A stretch of 64,000 nucleotides of DNA from positions 372,001 through 436,000 of the forward strand of contig RSEE01000023.1 of NCBI GenBank assembly GCA_003971905.1, in the 5' to 3' direction. Within the stretch, counting starts at the first letter, position 1. Each line of letters starts with the position of its first letter. The translations under genes were made by a program, and so were the position numbers. Of the stretch, positions 9,798-21,574 are shown piece after piece. Source of the stretch: Moniliella sp. 'wahieum' (taxonomy: Eukaryota > Basidiomycota > Moniliellomycetes > Moniliellales > Moniliellaceae). Under the pieces are notes generated by a model that was not told where the DNA came from, ran no database searches, and saw only the letters and a list, made by a program, of their open reading frames with translations.

Positions 9798-12713
9798 ATG
9801 TCATCCCAGGCGCCGCAGCGCCGCAGCGCCTCACCAGCCTCACCCCCCCTTGCAGCTGAGCATCTTCCCATTGTGCGGGCGCCAACTTCCCCTCCATCGC
9901 CATGGGTGCATCCGAGCCGTGCTGGACCTGCAGTCGATCCAGTCGCACTCGCCTGAATGGACGCCCGAGCTGCGCTTTGCCGTGTGCCTGGCCACCGCCC
10001 ATGCTGCCCGTGCGTGCTACCACCGCGTAGAGGCCCATGTCGACGCCCTGGAGGACGCACAAGCCTCTGCCCTCCCCGTACCGGGCACAGCGCGGTCCGA
10101 GTACAACCCGCACCATGCCGATGACGAGGCTACACTCGGGATCAAGACGGAACACTTTGAGGAGGAGGGGGAGGATACACGTGATGCTTCCCCTCACCAG
10201 CGCATGATCATGGAACGTGTCCGCCTTCGCCGCCGACACGAGTTTCTTCAAGACTGGGACGAGTTTAGTACCAAGTTCCTCCAAGCTACATGCCAGCACT
10301 TGGGAGTCCCGGTCCATGCCCTTCCTCCCGCTGATGACATGACGGAGGATGAAGTTTTCCGCATTATTCGCGGCGCAGCGCCCGACCCAACCCCGGCATC
10401 TCCGGCGACAACCCTTGTTCCACAGGAGGAGCCCGCTCCTGTAGATGAATCCAACGGCCAGTCTACCGAGTCGAACGACGAGGCAACAGAGGATCCTCCA
10501 TTGGAAAAGATGGAAGACCTGTCATTGGACAATGATGAAGACTCGCTCCAGGAAGCCCCCCGAGCCCATGGACCAGCCCAGCAAGGCATTTAGCGTACCC
10601 CTGGGCCGTCCAGGTCGCCCCCCCCTTCCACCCCCCAAATTCCCATCGAGAACGACACCAAGACCTCTTTTGTACAGGCTGGGCAGGAGGTGGAAATCGT
10701 GCATGAACTCGTGCTTATCGCCCTGGGACTGGGACAGTACCGTGCTTCGGATGGAGCGACAACACTGTTTGAGCAAGATGAACTGTTTCAGGACGAGAAC
10801 AAGGTTGAGGTGCGGGACATGTCCGCATCGCAGACTGCACCCGAGGTGCCACGCCATGCCCGTGGATCCTCTGTGGAGGAAGAAAGCAAGGCCGTGGCGG
10901 AGGTGGCTGCGTTGGAGCCACAGGCCGAGGAGATGCCTTCTTCGGACCTCACTACCCCTGCGGACACTCAAGTCGAAGAGGCCTCGGTCCAGCAGACCGA
11001 ATCGCCCCCTCTTCCCCTGCCCGTCCTTCCGATTTGACTTCGCCCGAATCTGCCCCGACGGAAGAGGGAAACTTCCTCAGTATGCCTCCACTTCCGCCCA
11101 GGACCCCATCTCCCCTGGCCCCCCACACCGATGTGCAAGAAAAGGCGAAGCCCACCCCGCCTCCTCTGCCTCGCGCTTACCTCCTCGGCCATCCGTGCAC
11201 CCGCCTGTGTCTGAGCCCGAGACAGGCGGGAGCTCAGGATGGAAGACGCCCAAGACTCTATTTCTTCGCTCAAATGGGGAAGGGGAGGGAAGAAGGATGC
11301 TACGCCAGAACCAGAAAAGTCCGAGACCCACCCCGCTCCGTCCGAGAAGAGGAGCCGCCATGTCCGAAGCTCAAGGAGCCTGTCAAGCCCAATGAGCTGT
11401 TTCATTACGATGCTCGCTCTCGTGCCATCATCTTCCAGGTGCTGCGGGCTATGGGGTTGGAGAGCGTGTACCTGTACCAGGGGGAAAAAGTGCTGGCTCA
11501 GTCCATCTACTTTTTGGTGCAAGAGTGCCAACGCGCGGAAAACCAGGGTGAGCCCGTGTCGGAGGAGACAAGAGGGGCATGGATGAATGAAGCGAGCACG
11601 AAAGTGCTTGCTCGTGAGCGTAGCAAGGGCAATTGGGGTGGGGAAGTGGGCCGCAGCTGGGGTGGGATTTGCCTGGCGGGTGTGCTAACAGGCGGGCTCG
11701 CAGCCCCGCTCTTGGCCCCGATGATGGTTGGTATGGGTGCCGGTTACCTTGCTACAACAGGTGGCGTGGTTCTCATGGGTACCCTTCTGGGTTTAGGGGG
11801 CGGGGGATTGGCTGGGTACCGTGTGGAACGCCGGCTCAGGGGGTTGGACCGGCTGAAGTTTGACGTGGTTCCGACCCCGGCTGCTGATGCAGGGCTGACG
11901 ATTCCCAGCATGCATGCCACGATCTGTGTGTCGGGACTGCTGACCCAACCGGGGCAACAGACGGACCCATGGAAGCAGGCACTGGCATTCGCCATCCCGA
12001 TCCAAGGGACATTTACGCCGTCGAGTTCGAAACGGACCTGATGGTAGAAGCTGGGACAGGGCTGCAGCGTTACGTGACCAGCCAGCTGATCCGCACCGGT
12101 GGAACGCACGTGGCCACGGAGGTGATCAAGACAACCGCTTTGGCCGGCTTGACAGCCTTGACACTGCCTTTGACCGTTATGAGTGTGGCATCGGCCGCGT
12201 TAGACTCAACATTTGTGCGTGCCAAAACCAAAGCGCATAAGGCCGGCTTGGTTCTAGCTGAGACGCTACGGAACGAGGTGCAGGGGCACCGTCCTGTGGT
12301 CTTGATTGGTGTCTTGGGCGTCACTACGGTCCTATCGGCCCTGGTAGAGCTGGCCAAGAACCCAGGTGCTTCCGCCCAGTTGATCGACTCGGTCTTTCTC
12401 ATCTCGGGGCCTACGGTTCCGAGCACGCGTACGATCAAAAAGGCACGCTCGGTCGTCGCGGCGCTTTGTCAACGCCTACAGCAGCAAGGACATGGTCTGT
12501 GGTGTTGCCGCCTGGCTGGGGTCAGGAAACAACATTGAGGACCTGCGTAACGGCAAGCTGCCGCGCGTCATGGGCTCAGGACCCGTCGACTTGGGCCCCG
12601 AGGGCGACGTGGAAAATGTGGACGTGTCGGAAGTGGTCTCAAGCCATGAGCAACTGAACCACGAGGGCCATCTAGCGGCGGTGTTGGCGCGGTGCAATGC
12701 GTTTGTAGGGTAG
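9798..12713 (+). CDS. TMCO4/Mil1-like (DUF726) membrane alpha/beta-hydrolase-type protein
   Basis: Matches the DUF726 family (human TMCO4; yeast Mil1, linked to clathrin adaptor AP-1). An acidic, disordered N-terminal half (9798 to about 11370) is followed by the family core: FHYDARSRAIIFQVLRAMGL near 11400, a Gly-rich membrane pair (GGICLAGVLTGGLAAPLLAP; GVVLMGTLLGLGGGGLAGY) near 11660-11820, then a hydrolase-like part. The latter has RPVVLIGVLGVTTVLSALVE near 12292 and IDSVFLISGPTVPS near 12380. Where a lipase-type GxSxG elbow is expected the sequence reads GVLGV, without serine. The core ends KDMVCGVAAWLGS and a C-terminal tail. The frame changes near 9850, several times between 10600 and 11390, near 11980, and near 12460. 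ATG 9798 is the best start in the first frame. The family call is firm; enzymatic activity is not shown. Confidence 0.8.
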
Positions 12714-12762
12714 GCCCTTTGTTACCTACAATGATTTTGCGTTCATCCATTGTCCTGAAGGA

Positions 12763-12775
12763 GGGGGGGGGGGGG
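12763..12775. repeat. G13 homopolymer
   Basis: Thirteen consecutive G in the 257-bp gap between the TMCO4-like gene and the Crh gene. True length is uncertain given the indel-prone sequence. Confidence 0.7.
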
Positions 12776-12970
12776 CGTCACGCGCGACCTACTCAGTAGC
12801 CATATGCAGATCGACGTTACAAGGGCGACACAACGAGAAAATAAGATAAAAGAAGACTCAGAAAATAGCCAGGGATAGGGTATCCAGGTAATCGAAAGCG
12901 CACACGGCAGAATAAGGAAAGTGCAGCTAGCCACAGGTGTCCTTACGAACGACCAATCTTGGCTGCCGTA

Positions 12971-14612
12971 TTAGTACGGGCGGTACTGATATACTGGCTC
13001 GCCGTAGCCTTGCTGACCGTACCCATGACTGCCATATGGCTGTCCGCCTGGAGGCAAGCCAGGCGCGCCAGGCATTTGTTGTTGGTAAGAGCCAAATTGG
13101 GCGTGGGGGGGGCGTAATTGGCTCGGGGAGGCGGATATTCGGGGGTGAATGTTGGGGCCAATTTGAGGTCGGAGCCTGCGTCTTGCAGGGGGCGTACCTA
13201 GCGCTCCCGCCGAACGACCAGGTGTGGCAAACCCAGCTGCGGTGCCTCCCACAGCTGCGCTGGTTGGCAATGCACCGTGTATCTCCTTCTTCCCCCGCCA
13301 ATAGTACCGGCAACAACACACAATCGCCGTCCATACCACGATCACACTCCCCACCACAATCGCCACAATGATCCCAATCTTGATCTTGGTTGATTTCGAC
13401 ATGGGCTTCTTGGCCTGCTTACCCATCGCCTCGTTCCGGACCGAGTCAGGAAGCTGATCCCCACTCCATCCCAACTATTGGAGTTTTTGACCTGGCGGTT
13501 GGTTGAGTCAGCATAGCCCGGCATGCCGGAGGCGCCGCCGTAGTCCATATTCGCTATGCGGGTCAGGGGAGCGGTGCTGGTACTAAAGCCTGGGTGGATC
13601 GACGAGCGTCGCCCGAGTAATTCTTGCCCGAGTAGACCCAGCTCGTCACAGTATTGTTCGACTGGCGGCGGGTGGGCGAAGAGGCCGCATGGTTGCACTG
13701 CACAGTATAGTTCAGCAACTCATGAGCGTAGTATCCTTGCTTGGTGTACTCAGGGGTGGTCCAATCGATCACACCGCCAGCCCAGGCTTGTACTCCCTCG
13801 GCTCAGTGACGTTGCCTCCTGCCCACAATGAAAATTGGACGCGGGAGGGCGATTGCGGGTACCAGCCCTTGCAATCAGAGGCCTTGAGCGTGCGGACCAC
13901 TTTGCCATCAATCAGCCATTGCAGCTGTTCTGGTTGCCAGTTCAATCCATACACGTGTATGTCGTCCACACTCCAATGGCCAGTCTGATTGAGCGTCTCG
14001 GGTTGGCGATTGGATTGCATGCCAAATGTGTTGGTCTGCGTGTTAGTCGGATCTGCAGTGGTAAATTCCCAATCAATCTCGTCGCCCACGTCGGACATGG
14101 TGATGAAGCTGGCTACCACGCCAGCGCGGGCCTCGTGACGAAGAGCAGCCTCAATTGTGCCGTAAAGAATGTAGTTGGTACTGGAAATCTTGCCTTGGGA
14201 TCCCTGGGTCATTTCCAGCAGCACTCCGTCTTGCCCCTTGCCAAGAAAGCCATTGTCGAGCGTAAAGCAGAGTTGGCGGTGCCATTGTAGGAGAGGATGG
14301 GCATGAAGTAGTCAGTGTTGTTATAGTCGGTCGGCTTGAAGCTGATGCTCATGTCCTTGCACACGGGCATGGGTGCACAGCTGTCGGGTGCATGAGACGA
14401 CAGAGGATTGCATCCGTTCGCACAGTACATGGCGCCCTTGCCGCAGGTGCCGCCCATGCAGCATGGCGTGCTGGAGGGCACTGGTTGCTGGCACTGCAAC
14501 TTGTCTGGGCTGCAGCGGGTGCGGGTGCGGCGACGACGGCGAGCCACGCAAGCGCAGCGAGCACGGCCGTGGAGGCGGCTGGTCGGCGCAGAGGGGAGCG
14601 GAGGACACGCAT
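12971..14612 (-). CDS. Crh-type cell-wall glucan-chitin transglycosylase (GH16) with membrane anchor
   Basis: Glycoside hydrolase family 16 of the fungal Crh/Utr2/Crr1 class, which joins chitin to beta-glucan outside the plasma membrane. ATG 14612 opens a signal peptide (AALAWLAVVAAPAPAAAQ) followed by a Cys-rich segment (TSCSASNQCP, then CCMGGTCGKGAMYCANGC). The catalytic motif DEIDWEF, with the two glutamates and the aspartate of the family, is near 14075. Downstream are GMQSNRQPE and DDIHVYGLNWQPEQLQWLID, also typical. Instead of a GPI signal the protein ends with a membrane helix (KIKIGIIVAIVVGSVIVVW near 13360) and a Gly/Tyr/Pro/Gln-rich cytoplasmic tail ending QYRPY at the stop 12971. 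The frame changes near 14490, 14220, 13770, 13570 and 13480. Family and reaction type are well supported. Confidence 0.88.
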
Positions 14613-16541
14613 CGGATGCCCCGGCGAAGGAAGGATTGGAGAAGGTGGTGTGGAGGAGAGAGGCTGGGGCTGCCGTGTGGTGCTGCGTCGCTGCTCCACT
14701 CTGCTCCGCCTGGCCTGCCGCCGTGCTTCGCTGGCAGCAGCTACTAGGACTGCTGCCGCTGCCCTGCCTCCGCACCGCGCCTGGCCGCTGCTGGGCGCGC
14801 ACGGCATGCGAGGCTTGGCGCCAGTCTGCTGCATCCCCCCTCACTGCCGCCCCGTGCCCCCGCCCGGCACAGCAGGGGGGCACACTCCCAGGCCATGCCA
14901 TGCAGCTTCCCTCGCCCCGCGAGGCACGCTGACGTAACTTCTGGTTTTGTGTCTCTGCCCATCGTTTTTGTAGCTACGGCCGGCTCCGTGACTACCGTTG
15001 TGGCCAGCCAGTACTACAGTGGCATATCGGCATCGAAAAGAAGAAATTGATCTCCTCTGGATCTGATTCTTAGAAATTGATGCCTGTGCCCCTCCCGCCG
15101 GATTCTACCAAGGCAGCCCTGGCCCGGTTGTGTCTGCTGTGTGGGCAACCGAACACAGAGACTCTGCTGTCGCAATCGCGCTGATCACAAAAAAGTCTCG
15201 TCTCTCTGGCGGAGGGCAGGATGAAGCACTGCTCAGCCTTATCCGGGCGAACAACTTCACGCCAGGATGGTGCAAGCAAAAACATGCTCACAAGTTCGTC
15301 ATGTGAGCAGTTTTTCTCTTATTTTTGGCATACCAAAGATATCGACACATAGATCAGCTCGGGGGGAGGACTCAGTAGTGGTGGAACGTCTGTTGTCGTC
15401 GTCAGTATCAAAACGTTTCCATCGATCGGCGATAGTATACCTTCCTCTGCCTCGGCCCCAAGCGCTGCCCTCTGTCTCCCAATCGTCTTGATCACTGCTG
15501 TCTGCCGCCTACCTTTTTTATTGTTATACCTCTCAAAGAAGAAAGAATCGAGACTAACGAACGAGACACACCCACACACCCTATATTCCCTCCCCCATTT
15601 TGAGCATATCTGCGCATTACACGCTTGTCCGCAAGAACAACGGTCGTGATTAATACACAAGTCGCGGCTGTTCTCTTCATCATGTGGAAAAGCAATTTAA
15701 TCCCTCAAATTGGCAGGCATATAATACACATCTCACCTGCATCATACCTCATTGTGCCAAGGCCTCTGTAAAAAGGGAAATGGCGAGATAATCGTATTGC
15801 CGATAATCGATAACCGGCCGGTAACCACCGATCATTGATAACAAGCATCGTCGATACTCAGTAACTCAGTACTCAATAGCTATATCTAGCCTCTTATAGC
15901 ATAGCATAGCAAAGCCAGTATATTTGACTGTGACATGTGTCGCACGAAATAAGAGAAAGAATGCCAAGACGATGTCATGCAAATGAGGCAGAGGGGCGGT
16001 GTGTACATAACCGGTGCCAATCACTTTGGGCTGGGCAAGTATAGTTCCTGGCAGGCGCAGGACCAGTCTCGAACACTGATTCGGGGAATTAATCGCACAC
16101 CGCCCCCGTGGCTGCGCGGCCTTAATGCATTGCGAGCCCGCTGGGCGCGAGCATCTCAGCACACTGGCCAGATGCAGTGGCAGGGGTTCACACTGTCACG
16201 CATGTCACATGTCACAGCATTCAGCCAAGACGTGTGGTTCATGTTGTTCCCGCAAGTGCGGGGTTGAGAATAGTGCGACAAGAATAGGCTCTTGGCGTGT
16301 CTGGGACCAGCATATGTCAACACCCTTGATAGGATATCCCGCTTCGGTGATCCGCGGAGAAGTGTTAACGCCAAGCCTGTGTCTCCCGGAATTCGGCACT
16401 CGTCGAGGATGTGGACCATCGCGTCGCCTCGACCGTGAGCATACGACAGGATATAAAGGCCCTTGCTTCTCTCTGCAATTCTCACCTGCAATCCCCATCT
16501 CGCATGCAGCAACTTGTGCTCGTTAGCTCATTTTGCCCAGT
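14613..16541. other. Gene-free stretch between divergent Crh and ENA genes
   Basis: About 1.9 kb containing both promoters. No coding family is recognised. At 15790-15880 there is a cluster of ATCGATAAC, ACCGGCCGGTAACC and CTCAGTAACTCAGTACTC words, and ATGTCACATGTCAC lies near 16202. The 130 bases before the ENA start contain a TATAAA-like element at 16453 (GGATATAAAGG), about 90 bp upstream of the ATG. Confidence 0.6.
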
Positions 16542-19500
16542 ATGTCCGACGAAAGCAAGATCCAACTCGCGGTTGAACCCACTCTGTCGCCCACCAACTT
16601 GGACGAGCCGGTCACGCTTGAGTATGCCCAACAATTTTCCTACACACGCCCAGCGATCACCATCCTGCGTGCGCTCAATGTTGACCCTGACTCGGGACTC
16701 CACGAGGACGAGGTGGTCAAACGCCAGGAAACGTATGGCCCCAACGAACTGGCGGATGAGTCGGGTGTCTCTTACCTCCAAATTTCTTGCGTCAAGTACT
16801 TAACGCTATGACTCTGGTGTTCACGCCCACCCCCCAAAAGCATCCCTTTGGAGATTCTAACTGTTTTTTTTCTTTTGTTCTCTTCCCACAGGTCCTCCTT
16901 ATTGCCTTCATTGTCTCGATGTCCATCAAGAGCTGGATTGAAGGTGGCGTAATTGGCATCGTTCTAGGACTCAACATTGCGATTGGCTTCTTCCAAGAAA
17001 GTGCCGCGGAGAAGACGATGGCATCTCTACGAGCCCTCGCCTCTCCCACTGCCCATGTGATTCGTGCTGGCGAGCTAGTGACCATTCCCAGCTCCGAACT
17101 CGTTCCGGGAGATTTGGTGGAGCTGTCAACGGGAGACCAAGTTCCTGCGGACCTACGTCTGATCGAAGCCAGCAACTTGGAGACGGACGAGGCCTTGTTA
17201 ACGGGAGAAGCCATGCCAGTAACCAAAATTCCGCAACAAGTGCTGTACGACCCCGACACGGCGGCAGGTGACCGGATCAACTTGGCGTACATGTCGAGTA
17301 CGGTAACCAAAGGCCGAGGACAGGTGTTGTGGTGACGACGGGCATGAACACGGAAATCGGACTGTTGGCCGGCGCTGCAAGGTCCGTCCAAGCGTCAAAA
17401 CTGCGGAGATCAAGGAGGCTACGTACGGGAAAAAGGTACAAACTGCAGCCCGTGTAGGTGCTGGTGCAATGTGGGACAAGACGGCTGCCTTTCTTGGCTT
17501 GACGGTTGGTACCCCCCTCCAGCGCAAACTTCTGTCCTGGCATTGCTTCTCTTTTTGATAGCGGTCGTCTTTGCTATCATCTGCTTTGCTGCCAACAACT
17601 GGACGGACAACGAAGTGATTCTCTATGCCGTCGCTACAGGGGTGGCAATGATTCCTCCTCTTCCCGCTGTGTTGGCCATCACCATGGCCAAGGGTGCTCA
17701 GGCCATGACATCGCGAGGCGTGATTGTGCGCAAGGCGTCCGCCATCGAGGCGTTGGGCGCAGTCACCGACATTTGCTCTGACAAGACTGGAACGTTGACT
17801 CAAGGCAGGATGATTGTCAAGCAGGTCTGGCTCCCAGGCGAGGGAGTTATCAGTGTGACGGGATCGGAAGATGTGTTTAACCCAAACAGTGGGCACGTTT
17901 CCAAGCACTGCGACGTCCAACCGAAAGACATGTCCCCCAATGACCGCCAACGGCACGAACCCATGCTCCTTGGTCCTGAGTTTCGTACGGCCAACCAGAC
18001 CAAGAAACTCTGACCGATTTTCTCAATGTGTGCGTCTCCTTTCTTCCGTACATTATGCTTGTTGCTCTCTGTTTTCAAAAAATACTGACACTATCCCCCC
18101 TTATACTCGCCTCTGACAGCGTATCTCTTTGCAACAATGCCAAAGTTCTCAAGGAAAAGAAGCAAACAAGTGGGTGGCACACGGCGACTTTACCGAGTGT
18201 GCGCTCCAAACATTTGCCCACCGCTTTGGCTGGGGCCGACCCTCTGACCCAGGCCGCCAACCAAACAGTCGGACGCCGAAAGTTACCTCAAGGACCAAGC
18301 CGAATGGGAACTGGTTCATGAGAACGGCTTTTCTTCGGATGTGAAACGCATGTCGGTCGTGTTCCACCACACACCTTCGGGTCGTGGATGGGTAATGATG
18401 AAGGGGGCCGTGGAACGGGTGGTGGAGGGGTGCACCACATCTCTGGTCCTAACGGTATGGTGGCGCTGGACGAGACGATCCGTGCCGATATTATGGCTAA
18501 TGTCGAGGTGTTAGCGTCCCAAGGCTTGCGTGTGTTGGCGCACGCCAGCCGATCCGTCTCGGAAGAAGAGCCATGACGGGGTCGAATTCAGAGGGGGCCG
18601 AAGCGTGGCAGCGCCTTGATCGGGCCGAGGTGGAGAGAAACATGACGTTTGTTGGATTGGCAGGCATCTACGACCCTCCTCGACCCTCGTCGGCGCCGGC
18701 GATTGCCACGTGCCACGGAGCCGGGATTGAGGTGCACATGCTTACGGGCGATCATCTTGGTACGGCACGGGCCATTGCGCAAGAAATTGGCATCCTGCCC
18801 TCCAAGGAAGTGATGGCAACCTGGGCGGAGGATCGGCGGCGCGCGATGGTCCTTACCGGTCCTCAAGTGGACAAGATGACGGAAAGGAACTGGATCGCTT
18901 GCCCGCACTGCCACTTGTTGTCGCCCGTTGCTCCCCCCAGACCAAGGTGCGCATGATCGAGGCTCTTCACCGCCGCCGCGAGCGGTGTGTGGTCATGACG
19001 GGCGACGGCGTGAACGATGCACCCAGTCTCAAAATCGCCGACATTGGGATCGGTATGGGATCGGGGTCGGACGTGGCGATTGGAGTGGCCGACTTGGTCT
19101 TGTCTGATGATAACTTTGCCTCGATCGTTGCCGGCATTGAAGAAGGCCGTCGTACGTTTGACAACATCAAGAAGTTTGTCCTTCACTTGCTCGCTCAAAA
19201 CGTGGCCCAAGCTATGACGCTTCTCATTGCGCTCGCCTTCAAGGACAGGACAACATTTCCGTCTTCCCCTCGCGCCCGTTGAGATTCTGTGGGTGATTAT
19301 GGTCGCCTCAGGATTGCCCGCCATGGCACTTGGGTTTGAACCGGCTGCCGAGGATGTCATGCAGCGCCCCCACACAGTATCAAGACGGGCGTGTTCACCC
19401 TGGAGGTGGTGCTGGACCTACTGGTGTACGGGGTGTGGGTGGGAGTGTTGCCTGTCGACATTTTCGATTAGTGTTGGGGCTTTGGTCCTGGCACGCTGGG

Positions 19501-20027
19501 CGAGAGCTGGAGCTGCAACAAACCTGCGGCCCACCGCAATCGTAACGAATGCCGTCCCATCTTTCGTGCACGGGGTGCGACGTGGGCGGTGATGGTGATT
19601 TGTTCCCTGTTGTTGGCCTGGGAGATGGTGCATCCGCGCGCTCCTTTTTCCGGATGCGGCGGGAACACCCATCTGGACCCAGTGGTGGCACGACACGTGG
19701 GGACGCAACAAGCTCCTCTTTGCCTCCGTGGTGGGCGGCGCAGTGGCCATTCCGCCTATTCTCTACATCCCCGTCATCTCGGCCGATGTCTTCCTTCACT
19801 CGGGCATCTCATGGGAATGGGCTGTCGTCGCCGTCGTTTCTCTCTTGTTCATGGTAGGGGTAGAGCTGTGGAAAGCAGCCAAGCGTGTCTTCCTCAGGAG
19901 GAAGGCTCGTCGCACCCCTGCCTCTGAAATTTTGTTCCGGGAAAGTCCATGGCTTGATCTTGGACGTGTGGATACCTCTTTTCCTATTAATACACACCAC
20001 ACTGCTGGTCACCTTCTCATCCTATAA
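16542..20027 (+). CDS. ENA1: ENA-type P-type ATPase (Na+/K+/Li+ efflux pump)
   Basis: Type IID P-type ATPase that exports alkali cations across the plasma membrane. Domains in order: N-terminal cytoplasmic part ([14 protein letters not shown]), membrane pair 1-2 ([18 protein letters not shown]), actuator domain with TGE loop ([13 protein letters not shown] near 17190), membrane pair 3-4 ([20 protein letters not shown]), phosphorylation site [11 protein letters not shown] near 17774, nucleotide-binding part, a TGD loop ([16 protein letters not shown]), the hinge GDGVNDAP near 19002, and C-terminal membrane helices. The end, at 20027, is the least certain part. Two introns fit splice rules: about 16815-16891 and 18028-18119. 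The frame breaks at least eight times. All catalytic motifs survive and neighbouring essential genes are broken the same way, so I read this as sequence error rather than a pseudogene. Membrane segment 4 reads PPLPAV, one residue shorter than the usual form. Confidence 0.87.
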
Positions 20028-20138
20028 TACTCTCGCCTGTCCAAATGCAATCCCCATCGGTTCCTATCTCGATTCCACTGTACTGGACGACGGAGGTGTC
20101 CTGTTCGCAGTGTGTAGTACATAGCAAATGTAATGGTT

Positions 20139-20797
20139 CTAGTCCGTGAGCATCCCAAGCTGGTAATATATAGTGGTGTGGTCGTGTAGGCGGTACCAGA
20201 TTAGTGTACACAGCGTTGCCAAACGAGAGGCCAAACCTCGTGCTGGTGTAGACCGCGACGCCACTGCTGGCGCAGAACAGCGATGCTGCTCTGGCGCGCG
20301 ATGGGAGGGGCAAAAACTAGCTTGACATCGGGTGCAGACGATGGGGACCAGCATAATCTTGGTGCAGCGACGAAAGTGACACTCTTTTTCCCGTTTGGCT
20401 CGTCCTACTGCCTTGTTCTCCGCAGGTAAATGGGCTTTGCATCCCGCCCGGCTGGCGGGTGGGGCAGCAAGGTGCGCACGAATACACGCTTCTGGATCTT
20501 GGCCGCGCACCCATGCCGCTGGCGGTTCGTGGCAGTCGGGACAGATGGGACAAATGTGCCGCTTGGCTCAGAGGGGGTGCTAGCGCACCGGTGTCCTTCC
20601 GTCGGACGAAAATGGTCTTGGCAAAAGCTAAGAAAAAAGAGGTGAAGGAACGTAATTCCGTCAGCATCACAGTGCGTACAAGGGTGAAGAGGGAAGATAG
20701 GCAGCACATACGAAAGATGGCAGTCAGCGCATTGGAATGGCAGGTAGTCTTCCCGGTGGCAATCGGGGCGCTGGCAGCGCTTTCCAATGAGCAGCAT
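20139..20797 (-). CDS. Double AN1 zinc-finger protein (ZFAND2/Cuz1-like)
   Basis: Small protein with two AN1 zinc fingers, like yeast Cuz1 and animal ZFAND1/2 proteins, which bind Cdc48 and the proteasome during arsenite and protein-folding stress. ATG 20797 gives MLLIGKRCQRPDC, the usual N-terminal position of finger 1. Finger 1 (C-x4-C-x9-C-x2-C-x4-C-x2-H-x6-H-x-C) is completed only by removing an 84-nt intron at 20628-20711, which has GTATG and TTAG ends and would join CHLS to FCQDH. Finger 2 (CHFRRC...CTRCQASFC) lies near 20300-20400. The frame shifts once near 20420. The C-terminus after finger 2 is unrecognised and the stop at 20139 is the first in that frame. It converges on the ENA gene with a gap of about 110 bp. 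Confidence 0.85.
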
Positions 20798-21574
20798 GGG
20801 TCCCGTCGTGCGGGCGGTGTCTGCGTGGCGCAAGTTAGCGGTGGGATCGCGCATGATGGAGGTGGTGGTGATGCATATGCTGTGGGGGAGAGGATGCGGG
20901 GTCAAAGAGCAGGGCTCTTATATAACACGGCGGTGGGATGCAGTTGTGGCGGGGGACGCCGACCCGCATACGCGGCCTCGCTGAAAGAATCGCACCGACG
21001 CCGACCGATACTTTGCGCCACTGAAATGTTCACTTTCGGCATTTCATTTTGTGCTCTCCAAATTGCATTTTCCTGGGGCGAATGTGTGCCGCCTATGCGC
21101 CCCGGTCATATTATGCTACCCGGGAGAGGGAGTGTGCGTGTCATCCGTCATCCGTCATCATCAATCGTTTCCCCTTTGCATCATCTCAACAAAAAGCAGG
21201 TGTGGTGGGGAGAAGTGAAGAGAGAGGGGAAAAGGAGGAGCCAATTGTTGAATTAGACTCCTTACCATGCCCCTTTAGGAACGTCTCAACATGGACGAGG
21301 GCAGGGGGTACAAGTGAAGGTGTCGAATCCACGCTATGTTTCCCAAGTGAAAACAAGATATAGTTACGGACAAACACATCAGCGCCCCCTTTGGTTCGCG
21401 TAGGTACACCAGGGCTAGTCCGGATAGGCAAGTAGAGGTGATATGGCAGAGCAACAAAGCAAGCAAAAGAGAGCGTGGCTAGAGGGGGGTATAGCTAGCG
21501 GGGGAATCAAGAGCAAGGCGGCACAGTGAGAAGGAGAGGAGGGCAGGTCACTTGGTCAGTGACCGTACGCATGC
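20798..21574. other. Gene-free stretch
   Basis: Promoter side of the AN1 gene and 3' flank of the Ser/Thr-rich membrane protein gene. It includes ATCCGTCATCCGTCATCATC near 21142, a short tandem word. No gene or RNA recognised. Confidence 0.55.

Noticed and set aside
16542-20027. ENA gene as a pseudogene
   Set aside because: Breaks of the same kind hit essential ribosomal genes in this window, and every catalytic motif and splice site is kept.
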